This document shows positions 1-5,643 of a stretch of 12,551 bases of DNA, piece after piece. Numbering within the stretch: position 1 is the stretch's first letter; the number at the start of each line of letters is the position of its first letter. The translations under genes were made by a program, and so were the position numbers. Location of the stretch: positions 1 to 12,551 of the forward strand of contig WREE01000047.1 in NCBI GenBank assembly GCA_009779515.1, written 5' to 3'. Under the pieces are notes generated by a model. That model saw only the letters and a program-made list of their open reading frames with translations. It was not told where the DNA came from and made no database searches. This DNA is from Symbiobacteriaceae bacterium (GTDB lineage: Bacteria > Bacillota > JAAYKD01 > WRDA01).

Positions 1-405
1 ATAGCGTCTATTCATGAGCGGATAGCACGGCAGAGGAAAGACTTTCTGCACCAGGAATCGCGGAGGATAACCAACTCCTGGGATGCGGTGGTGGTAGAGG
101 ATCTGAATCTGAGGGCAATGGCAAAGACACTAAATCTAGGCAAATCCGTAGCGGACTTAGGTTTTGGCATGCTGCGTGAGTTTCTGGCGTACAAACTTAA
201 AGAATGCGGGAAGCATCTAGTGGTCATAGATCGCTGGTTCCCTTCCACGAAACGCTGTTCTCGTTGTGGCAGCGTCAAAGAGGAGATCGGTCTGAGCGAA
301 CGGGTATACTCTTGCGACCAATGTGGTTTCCAAGCAGACCGAGACCACAACGCAGCAATCAATATACGTGATGAAGGCCGGAGAATGTTTCTGCACGCAG
401 GATAG
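1..405 (+). CDS. tnpB: TnpB (IS200/IS605 OrfB family) RNA-guided nuclease, C-terminal part
   Basis: The reading frame is open from the window edge to the TAG at 403-405, giving 134 residues, so the N-terminal two thirds lie outside. Seen: the RuvC-II type motif VVVEDLN with its glutamate at residue 33, a zinc-finger pair CSRC (86-89) and CDQC (105-108), and the RuvC-III motif DRDHNAAINI (113-122). These are the standard C-terminal blocks of TnpB. In this family the protein is a nuclease guided by an RNA made from the 3' end of its own gene and the element's right end; it cuts DNA and helps keep the element in place. The visible catalytic and zinc residues are intact, so this portion is not decayed. 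Whether a tnpA partner lies further left cannot be seen. A stand-alone IS607/IS1341-type orfB is equally possible. Confidence 0.92.
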   Translation: MASIHERIARQRKDFLHQESRRITNSWDAVVVEDLNLRAMAKTLNLGKSVADLGFGMLREFLAYKLKECGKHLVVIDRWFPSTKRCSRCGSVKEEIGLSERVYSCDQCGFQADRDHNAAINIRDEGRRMFLHAG

Positions 406-528
406 GGATACACAGATATAGACATAAACCGGGGGACGACCGGGGATAGCCTGTAGATACTGGCGTGGTTGCACGTCTTGAGCAGGAAGCTCCCGCTTCT
501 GAACGAAGTGTAAGCGGGAGAGCGTCAC
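400..528 (+). ncRNA. Putative TnpB guide RNA (omega-RNA/reRNA) scaffold
   Basis: In TnpB systems the guide RNA scaffold covers the gene's 3' end and the right end of the element, and the guide itself is the flanking host sequence. The segment after the tnpB stop is non-coding and contains a perfect 9-bp stem, CTCCCGCTT (490-498) with AAGCGGGAG (512-520), around a 13-nt loop. If the scaffold ends near 528, the guide would be the roughly 16-20 nt from 529 on, within the interrupted gene remnant. The 5' limit is unknown and may lie within tnpB. No expression evidence is visible; the call rests on position and the hairpin. Confidence 0.45.
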
Positions 529-715
529 AGAGCGCGGTCGCAACGGTTACCTAATACAAGATCCTAAAATCGGTATAGATGGGGAGCCTACTGAAGGATA
601 TACCAACTATCCGGGGCATTTGGAAGCGAAAACTCCTGATGAGCTGATAAACTTACCATTTTTGGACGGAATGACAATCTTTGAACGCTTTAGGGAACTA
701 CGCTTTTTTGATTGA
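529..715 (+). pseudogene. C-terminal remnant of an unrecognised gene next to the IS right end
   Basis: After the inferred element boundary a frame with protein-like composition runs to a TGA at 713-715. It has about 61 codons and includes YLIQDPKIGIDGEPTEGYTN, PDELINLPFLDG and a final FERFRELRFFD. It has no start codon or ribosome binding site of its own. Extended to the left, the frame runs into the insertion-element hairpin and stops at 500-502. This fits the tail of a host gene separated from its 5' part by the insertion. I do not recognise the family. The alternative is chance open frame, but the ordered composition and the hairpin immediately after the stop (725-764) argue for a real gene end. 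Confidence 0.5.
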
Positions 716-780
716 TAGAGCTGCACAAGGCAGAGGTCGCCACGGTGGGTGGCCTCTGCCTTGTAATTTGCTGATCAATC
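710..780 (+). terminator. Long hairpin after the gene remnant, terminator-like
   Basis: A perfect 12-bp stem, ACAAGGCAGAGG (725-736) with CCTCTGCCTTGT (753-764), extends inward by five more pairs including two G-T wobbles. The loop is 742-747. Outer arms GATTGAT (710-716) and ATCAATC (774-780) can add a further helix. It begins 9 bases after the stop of the remnant at 713-715. The following AATTTG is a weak U tract, so this may act as a terminator for that gene or serve as a structural element; the first is more likely from position. Confidence 0.55.
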
Positions 781-893
781 GAGCCTATATGAGAACGGGC
801 AGTCATCTTGATCAATAAGCTGCTAAGTGTAGCTACTATAGATATTCCCTGGGTGACAAGCCCCACTCGAATCCGCTGTTTGTTCCCATAGAA

Positions 894-921
894 ACACCGT
901 GCGATGCTTCACGCACGGTGT
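894..921. repeat. Inverted repeat / hairpin upstream of the tandem repeat
   Basis: ACACCGTGCG (894-903) pairs perfectly with CGCACGGTGT (912-921) around an 8-base loop. It lies 6 bases before the first 55-bp repeat and is not part of it. Neither side has a T-run, so it does not look like an intrinsic terminator. Confidence 0.55.
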
Positions 922-927
922 GCATAG

Positions 928-982
928 TAGAAGCCCATGAACTGCGTTCACCCATGGCATTATTGATGTGGGCTTCTACTCC
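928..982. repeat. 55-bp direct repeat, copy 1
   Basis: The block is identical base for base to 1088-1142, starting 160 bases downstream. Its ends pair: AGTAGAAGCCCA (926-937) is the exact reverse complement of TGGGCTTCTACT (969-980), a 12-bp stem. Inside is a small hairpin with TGAAC and GTTCA around TGC (939-951). No reading frame with a ribosome binding site covers it. It appears to be the leading module of a larger repeated unit. Confidence 0.85.
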
Positions 983-1087
983 GCCACGGGAACCGGGGCG
1001 CAGGAGCGAAGCTCCTGTAAGCGCAGGCGGGCTTTGCCTGCTGTAGCGACCAGGGGTTTGGGGGCGGGTAGCCCCCATCTATCAGAA

Positions 1088-1142
1088 TAGAAGCCCATGA
1101 ACTGCGTTCACCCATGGCATTATTGATGTGGGCTTCTACTCC
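1088..1142. repeat. 55-bp direct repeat, copy 2
   Basis: This is an exact copy of 928-982. The terminal stem is 10 bp here (TAGAAGCCCA at 1088-1097 with TGGGCTTCTA at 1129-1138), because the flanking base at 1087 is A instead of the G of copy 1. Perfect identity over 55 bases, while the sequence after it has diverged, points either to recent duplication or conversion of this block or to strong constraint on it. Confidence 0.85.
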
Positions 1143-1299
1143 ATCACGCTATCGCATGGTTCTGGAACGCAGTTCCTGAAAGGGCAAACAAGCCGTGCCT
1201 ACTGGACCCGGGGTCCCCGCGCACGTGTGCGTGGGGTTGGAGTCTGGGGTTTGGGGGCTTGGTGCCCCATCTATCATATTTGATAGTAGTTTGGTTGGC

Positions 1300-2121
1300 T
1301 CACTCTATAACAGTTTTCTTAAGCGACACTACTTCATCAACGGTTAGTCCAGTCAACCTGGCTATAACACCAGGTTCGATGCCTTCACCAAGTGCTTTAG
1401 TGGCAATAGCACGTCGTTCAATAAGCGTTGCTTGAAGCATTGCCTGGGCTTCGTCATGGCGCGCCTTAGTTCGCAGGCGCTCCACTTCCTTAAACTCTGG
1501 TGACACGGATATTGTACGATAAGCTTCAATGGCTTCAGACACTTCAGGCACCTCCATTTCTTCTATTATTCTCAGTTCTTCCTCGGTCTTGGCTCTAAAC
1601 AGGGACAACCATAACACAAGTCTATCATCAGGGTCAATCTGTATAGGAAGTTTTTGCACTTCGAAGAAGTGCAGAACAAACTTGTCAGATAATGGCGTGT
1701 AGCGATCGACTTCCAAAGCCATAAACTCTGAATGATACTCCTCGCAGTCAAATAAGGAAAAGCTGATGATACTGATAACAATTACCTGTGGCAACTCCCG
1801 GTAGTCTTTGCCGGCAGGTAGCGCAGAGGAGTAGTCGCGTGCCCAGTGAAAGAGGGTACGTTCAGGGTAATTGCCCTGATTTTCGATTTGCAGCTCTAAC
1901 TCGACTCTACGATCATCGACAATCATGTGGATGTCAAACCGGCAATACTTATCACCAAGACTCTCTGGCGGCATCTCCGGATTGGTTACTGCAAAGTAGC
2001 CTATGTTATCGAAAGGAATCCGCAGTAACTGCGATACCAGCTTCTGTAATAAGAGAGGATGTTTGACAAAGAGCATCTTTGCCAGAGTGTCAGTCATGAA
2101 CGTGTACTCGAGTTTCTCCAT
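1300..2121 (-). CDS. Rpn/PD-(D/E)XK nuclease family 'putative transposase'
   Basis: A 273-residue protein resembling the Rpn (recombination-promoting nuclease, YhgA-like) / PDDEXK_2 group. Seen: the N-terminal MTDTLAKMLFVKHPLLLQKL helix region; a nuclease-type core with FDIHMIVDD (aspartate at 63) followed by a VELELQIENQ strand (E76 and Q78, an ExQ form of the usual ExK); then RTLFHWARDYSSAL. The C-terminal half is helical and ends in ARLTGLTVDEVVSLKK (254-269), typical of the family. Members are DNA endonucleases that raise RecA-independent recombination; many genomes carry many copies. The ATG at 2119-2121 is preceded by a strong ribosome binding site, AAGGGGGG (2128-2135), 6 bases away. 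The gene is full length, unbroken, transcribed toward the tandem repeat and divergent from secG. Whether it acts on the repeat is unknown. Confidence 0.82.
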   Translation of the reverse strand: MEKLEYTFMTDTLAKMLFVKHPLLLQKLVSQLLRIPFDNIGYFAVTNPEMPPESLGDKYCRFDIHMIVDDRRVELELQIENQGNYPERTLFHWARDYSSALPAGKDYRELPQVIVISIISFSLFDCEEYHSEFMALEVDRYTPLSDKFVLHFFEVQKLPIQIDPDDRLVLWLSLFRAKTEEELRIIEEMEVPEVSEAIEAYRTISVSPEFKEVERLRTKARHDEAQAMLQATLIERRAIATKALGEGIEPGVIARLTGLTVDEVVSLKKTVIE

Positions 2122-2145
2122 CGGTTACCCCCCTTACGCACTTGT

Positions 2146-2174
2146 ATATTACCACAGGATAGCACAGAAAACAA
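2146..2174 (-). promoter_or_regulatory. Putative sigma-A promoter of the Rpn-type gene
   Basis: Read on the minus strand, TTGTTT (2169-2174) and TAATAT (2146-2151) are separated by exactly 17 bases. They lie about 25 bases upstream of the start codon, with the ribosome binding site between. The -35 matches the consensus in four of six positions (TTGACA), and the -10 is one swap from TATAAT at the second and third positions. Transcription start is not shown. Confidence 0.5.
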
Positions 2175-2343
2175 GAACCCGACAAAAAGAACGGTTCAAC
2201 GGGTACAAGAGTTATGCGATCTCGTAACCGACTTGGACGAATGTCTGAATAGTTCACATCATTGTTAAAAAAGCATTCCGACTATAGCCAAGGGAGCCGG
2301 GGGTTAACAGGGCATTTTCTAAACGGCTGCTAAATTTAAGTTG

Positions 2344-2372
2344 TTGCATTCTGATAGGCGCCATGCTATACT
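2344..2372 (+). promoter_or_regulatory. Putative sigma-A promoter of the secG operon
   Basis: TTGCAT (2344-2349), a 17-base spacer and TATACT (2367-2372) form a good sigma-A-like promoter, giving a leader of roughly 65 bases before secG. The rest of the 324-base divergent region (2122-2445) holds only the two promoters and ribosome binding sites that I can support. No riboswitch or operator was recognised in it. Confidence 0.6.
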
Positions 2373-2445
2373 GGTTCTCACCAGCCAAGATAGGTAACAG
2401 TTTGTCTTCCTTGGCATAATCTACAGCCATTAAGGAGCGTTTTTC

Positions 2446-2673
2446 ATGCAAGCTTTTGTTATTGGCCTGCACATCTTTTTCTGCATTGGTATTATCGTGG
2501 TAGTACTGCTTCAGGCGCCTAAAGGGGAAGGGCTCTCCTCCATGTTTGGGGGGCAAGCGGCTCAGTTTATGAACCGGCAGCGGGGCTTAGATAGATGGCT
2601 GCTCTTTGGCACCATCGCCTTCGGCTTCCTCTTCGCCGTCACCTCCTTTGTCTTGGCGGTGTGGCGGGTATAG
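2446..2673 (+). CDS. secG: Protein translocase subunit SecG
   Basis: A 75-residue membrane protein, the usual length of Gram-positive SecG. Two hydrophobic segments (about 4-23 and 50-72) flank the conserved loop LLQAPKGEGLSSMFGGQ (21-37), the family's hallmark, which lies between the two segments. SecG joins SecY and SecE in the plasma-membrane channel and improves SecA-driven export. The start is well supported by AAGGAG (2432-2437), 8 bases before the ATG, and by the promoter upstream. It is the first gene of the plus-strand cluster; the next gene begins 20 bases after its stop. In many Firmicutes secG is followed by rnr and smpB; here it is followed by an HD hydrolase instead. Confidence 0.95.
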   Translation: MQAFVIGLHIFFCIGIIVVVLLQAPKGEGLSSMFGGQAAQFMNRQRGLDRWLLFGTIAFGFLFAVTSFVLAVWRV

Positions 2674-2693
2674 GATGGAGGTGTTTTCCTACC

Positions 2694-3245
2694 ATGGAAC
2701 GTAGCGAGGCTTTAGCCTATCTGAAAGAGCATTTAGATAATAAAAACTTGGTTAACCATAGTATTGCCGTGGAGCAAATTATGATCGCCTTAGCCCAGCA
2801 TTTTGCAGAAGATACTCAGCTGTGGGCGCTGGCTGGCTTGCTCCACGATATCGACTACGCCTCCACCGCTAAAGACCCCCACCTTCATAGTCAGGTGGGA
2901 GCAGATATACTAGCCGCCAAAGGGTTCCCCGACGAGCTGGTATATGCCGTTAGAGTGCATAACGATGTACACGGCCTACCCCGTCCCAGCTTGCTGGATA
3001 AAGCCCTTTTCGCCGCCGACCCCTTATCGGGGCTTATTGTGGCTGGCGCCTTAATTCACCCGGATAAAAAGCTAGCCCCTTTGACTCCGGAATTTATTTT
3101 AAAGCGCTACGGGGAGAAGGCTTTCGCCCGTGGGGTTAATCGCGAGCATATGGCTACTTGCCAGGAGTTAGGGCTTTCGTTAGAAGAGTTTGTTGCTATT
3201 GGCTTAACTGCTATGCAGCAGGTTGCCCAGGATATTGGGCTATAA
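2694..3245 (+). CDS. HD-domain phosphohydrolase
   Basis: A 183-residue cytoplasmic protein. Seen: the metal-binding pattern of an HD phosphohydrolase, with H22, the HD pair H51-D52 in LLHDIDY, histidines at 63 and 65, H89 in RVHNDVHG and D109 in FAADPLSG. Proteins of this small HDIG-like group are annotated as predicted metal-dependent hydrolases with unknown substrates, probably nucleotides or phosphoesters. I chose the ATG at 2694 because GGAGGT (2677-2682) precedes it and the protein begins MERSEALAYL, as expected for the group. An earlier in-frame ATG at 2595 lies inside secG and would add 33 arginine- and leucine-rich residues that look like secG shadow. Probably co-transcribed with secG. 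Substrate unknown. Confidence 0.88.
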   Translation: MERSEALAYLKEHLDNKNLVNHSIAVEQIMIALAQHFAEDTQLWALAGLLHDIDYASTAKDPHLHSQVGADILAAKGFPDELVYAVRVHNDVHGLPRPSLLDKALFAADPLSGLIVAGALIHPDKKLAPLTPEFILKRYGEKAFARGVNREHMATCQELGLSLEEFVAIGLTAMQQVAQDIGL

Positions 3246-3264
3246 GCTCTATGCTTACTCTGCC

Positions 3265-3314
3265 AGGAGGAGGCTTTCTCCCCATACCCCCGTCCTCCCG
3301 GCCAACTGGGAGGA
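3265..3314 (+). promoter_or_regulatory. Leader with competing purine/pyrimidine pairings before the propeller gene
   Basis: A ribosome-binding-like AGGAGGAGG (3265-3273) has no ATG, GTG or TTG in the next 25 bases. A pyrimidine block TCCTCCC (3293-3299) can pair either with that purine run or with GGGAGGA (3308-3314), the latter as a 7-bp stem with an 8-base loop. The 104-base gap between the HD gene stop and the likely next start is the largest in the operon. Seen: the complementarity. Inferred: a possible translational control element. It could also simply be purine-rich sequence. Confidence 0.35.
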
Positions 3315-3349
3315 GCGGGTCATCGCACCCCCCTTGCTCCCACAGAGGT

Positions 3350-5623
3350 ATGGTTTTTAAAAGTTTGCTTGCTGTCTGTCGCCGCTGCTTCCTGGTAGCG
3401 GCTATATGGTTGTACCTTGGCATGTCGTTAGCCCAGGGGGCGCCTATTCCGGTGGAGATCGTCACCCAACCGGTTTACATCAACGGCGTGTGTATAGATT
3501 CGCAAGGTTCCCCCTACCCTTTACTTTTATATGAGCAAATAGTCTACCTGCCTCTCACCTGGGAGCTCTGTCGCTTTTTAGGTTTGGAGAGCAACTGGTC
3601 GGCCGAAAGCGGCTTGTCCCTGGCACGCACTGGTGCCAGTAACCTGCCCCCCAGCCCCCTGCGGATTAACCCAGTGGGGTTTTCTCTTTGGGCAGAGCCG
3701 GTGTTCTATCCCGTTAGCTTAGGGGGGGAACAGTTGGATGTAGCCGGAGCGTATCCCTGGCTTAATTATGCTGAGGTTACCTACATGCCTCTCACCTGGG
3801 AGGTGGCAGTGGAGCGCTGCGAGTGGTTGTTGCGCTTGAATCCCTCGGGGTTGCTGGAGATTATCTCCCGCCCCTTGTTTGTGGATTTTTCCGGTGATTT
3901 GCATGCTCATCTTGCAGGCTTACTTAAACGCACCTTACTTTCCGAGTACGGCTTTGTCGCTATGTATAGCGATACCGAGGGCGAAATTTGGCTCAGCGGG
4001 GAAATGCAGCCGGAGTTTTTGCTAGATGCCCGAGGAGGGGTGAGCCGGTTGCAGCTAGAGGTTACCTGCCCCAGCTACCAGTGGCACCGGGGGGTGGAAC
4101 TCTTTTCCTCCTACCGTTGGCAAATCCCTCTCACCTTTAGTGGTCAAGAGGTTATATTAGGCACCCCCCAATATAGCCAGGCAGGGGGGCGTCTGCCCGC
4201 TTACGCGGCGGATACCTCTTTTGCTGCCACCCTTATCTCCCAGGTCCCTTTGCTTATTTTTGACGAAGCCTTTATGGATACCGCCGCCCATTGGAGTGCT
4301 ACCGAACAGTTAGGGAGCTACGGCAGACCTCTGCGCCTAGGGGGGAGCTTGGGTATCCAGAGTGTGGTAGTTACCCTGAATAATCGCGAAAGCGGGAAGG
4401 CAGATACTATTGCCAGCATCCAGCTGCAGGGCACTCGGGTGGCTGGTAACGGCGAACGCATACCTTACCAATTGCTTATCCAGCTAAGCCCGGTGCAGCA
4501 AGGCGCCACCTATACGATGGCAGCTTCTGCCGGGAGCTTCTTTCTCCCGCCGATCGCCTTAAGCGATGGGGGGCTTATTATGCTCAGCAACGACGGGCAA
4601 ATTAAGCGCACCGACCGCCTGGGAGGTGAGGTTTGGAGCTACCAGGCGGCACCGCTCTTAAGTGGCGCGGTGTGCGATCCTTTGGGTAACCTTTACGTTT
4701 GGTCTTACCAGCGCCTGTGGTGCCTTTCTCCTTATGGTAGGCTGTTGTGGCAGCGCACGGCTGGGGTGCGCAGCTTGCAGGTGGAGGAGGGGATGCTCCT
4801 TGTCAGCCAACATGTGGATGAAAATATTCGCTGGGAAGTGCTGGAAAGCGCCAGCGGCTGGCAGCTCTTTCTCTTTCCCGAAGAGGTGCGCCAAGTGATG
4901 TGGCACGGCAGCGGCTGGTTTGCTCTGCAGGAGCGGGAATTAGCAGCCTTTAGCCAGGGGGGAGCTCTGCTGTGGCAGAAATCTTTAGCCTTACCCCTGG
5001 GCAGCAGCGGCTGGCTAGGTGGGACGCAATATCATATGCTGGCGGCTAACCGCTTCTGGTGCGTCGTGCTGCAGCAAAGTATGAGCAGTAACCGGGTGCT
5101 TTTTTACGACCTTTACGGTAACCTACAGGGGGAAAGCCCTCTCTTAAGCCGCAGTTGCACTATTTATTTAGACGATTACGGAGCTTTTGCGTACGAAAAT
5201 GGTTCCCTCTACCGCTGGTCTCCTGCCACCGGGCTTCAGTGGTGGCGGGGTAACTTAAAAATAGCCCCTCTCTTCCTGGAGCAGGGAGGTTTTATCGCTC
5301 TGGTGCAAGAATCTAACAGCCAAAGCCTCCAACTGGTGGATGCTGCAAACCGCTTACAGTGGCAGCAGCGCCTCCCCTGGGGGGAGCAATTTTTCGCTCT
5401 TACCCTGGGAGCAGCAGGTCGCATACTGCTCCTCAGTGACACCATGCTACTCTGTTACAGCAGCCAAGGGGAGCTGTTGTGGCAGCAACCCGCATCCGGC
5501 TCCAGTCGTATAATGACATCGCCGCCCGATTCTGCCGGGCACCTCTACACCCTATGGAGCTCTCAGCTTATTTATGTGGTTGATGAGCGGGGTCGTTTGC
5601 GTTGGTCCTATTCCCTGAAGTAA
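3350..5623 (+). CDS. Secreted protein with copper-amine-oxidase-N-like domains and a PQQ-type beta-propeller
   Basis: 757 residues from the ATG at 3350. An N-terminal signal peptide is visible (about 1-31: basic start, hydrophobic CFLVAAIWLYLGMSLA, then AQGA), so it is exported or anchored. Two segments (about 39-93 and 121-174) share the pattern of the copper amine oxidase N-terminal-like domain, each with a 'Y(L/M)PLTWE' strand, common on Firmicute surface proteins. A beta-rich middle follows. From about 401 to the end there are eight evenly spaced motifs of the form xxxGxLxW (GGEVWSY, YGRLLWQR, GGALLWQK, YGNLQGE, TGLQWWR, NRLQWQQ, QGELLWQQ, RGRLRWSY), which fits an eight-bladed quinoprotein-type propeller. 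The function is unknown; a scaffold or sensing role on the surface is plausible. The start is uncertain: the in-frame ATG at 3251 would add a 33-residue Pro/Gly/Ser-rich head, and neither start has a well-spaced ribosome binding site. Confidence 0.75.
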   Translation: MVFKSLLAVCRRCFLVAAIWLYLGMSLAQGAPIPVEIVTQPVYINGVCIDSQGSPYPLLLYEQIVYLPLTWELCRFLGLESNWSAESGLSLARTGASNLPPSPLRINPVGFSLWAEPVFYPVSLGGEQLDVAGAYPWLNYAEVTYMPLTWEVAVERCEWLLRLNPSGLLEIISRPLFVDFSGDLHAHLAGLLKRTLLSEYGFVAMYSDTEGEIWLSGEMQPEFLLDARGGVSRLQLEVTCPSYQWHRGVELFSSYRWQIPLTFSGQEVILGTPQYSQAGGRLPAYAADTSFAATLISQVPLLIFDEAFMDTAAHWSATEQLGSYGRPLRLGGSLGIQSVVVTLNNRESGKADTIASIQLQGTRVAGNGERIPYQLLIQLSPVQQGATYTMAASAGSFFLPPIALSDGGLIMLSNDGQIKRTDRLGGEVWSYQAAPLLSGAVCDPLGNLYVWSYQRLWCLSPYGRLLWQRTAGVRSLQVEEGMLLVSQHVDENIRWEVLESASGWQLFLFPEEVRQVMWHGSGWFALQERELAAFSQGGALLWQKSLALPLGSSGWLGGTQYHMLAANRFWCVVLQQSMSSNRVLFYDLYGNLQGESPLLSRSCTIYLDDYGAFAYENGSLYRWSPATGLQWWRGNLKIAPLFLEQGGFIALVQESNSQSLQLVDAANRLQWQQRLPWGEQFFALTLGAAGRILLLSDTMLLCYSSQGELLWQQPASGSSRIMTSPPDSAGHLYTLWSSQLIYVVDERGRLRWSYSLK

Positions 5624-5643
5624 GAATGAAGGAGGAAGAAGAG

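Larger units (their letters stand above)
1..528 (+). mobile_element. Right portion of an IS200/IS605-family element
   Basis: The tnpB 3' end is followed by about 120 non-coding bases that finish in a hairpin typical of the subterminal right end of this family (490-520), then GAGCGTCAC. I place the right boundary near 528 because members of this family commonly end a few bases after the hairpin with a TCAC/TCAA-like sequence. An unrelated reading frame also begins around there. The boundary is an inference, uncertain by several bases. The left end is outside the window, so no target site can be checked. These elements move as single strands and make no target-site duplication. Confidence 0.65.
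928..1286. repeat. Two tandem units of an undescribed structured repeat (unit A 928-1087, unit B 1088-1286)
   Basis: Each unit has the same order of parts: the 55-bp block; a short hairpin (A: CAGGAGC/GCTCCTG around GAA at 1001-1017; B: a CTGGAAC/GTTCCTG stem around GCA with one mismatch); a linking segment; then GGGGTTTGGGGGC leading to a G/C hairpin and CCCCATCTATCA. The final hairpin is 1060-1076 in A and 1254-1268 in B. B carries an extra GC-rich hairpin around 1214-1235 and ends in a small CTATCA/TGATAG hairpin (1271-1286). In the short hairpin one stem pair is G-C in A and A-T in B, a compensatory change. No protein is encoded. It may be a non-autonomous mobile repeat, a structured RNA, or both. 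No known family is recognised. Confidence 0.6.

Noticed and set aside
836..1078. 80-residue minus-strand open frame across the repeat region
   Set aside because: It runs through the structured repeat, its composition is arginine- and glycine-rich without any family motif, and no ribosome binding site was found.
928..1142. CRISPR array
   Set aside because: There are only two copies, 55 bp each and 160 bases apart, with internal pairing and a conserved 'spacer' layout; no cas genes are in the window.
1211..1257. G-quadruplex in unit B of the repeat
   Set aside because: G-runs of three or more are separated by a long loop that itself forms a better hairpin, so the case is weak.
2595..2693. Upstream start for the HD-domain protein inside secG
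   Set aside because: The extra 33 residues are an out-of-frame reading of secG, and a good ribosome binding site points to the ATG at 2694.
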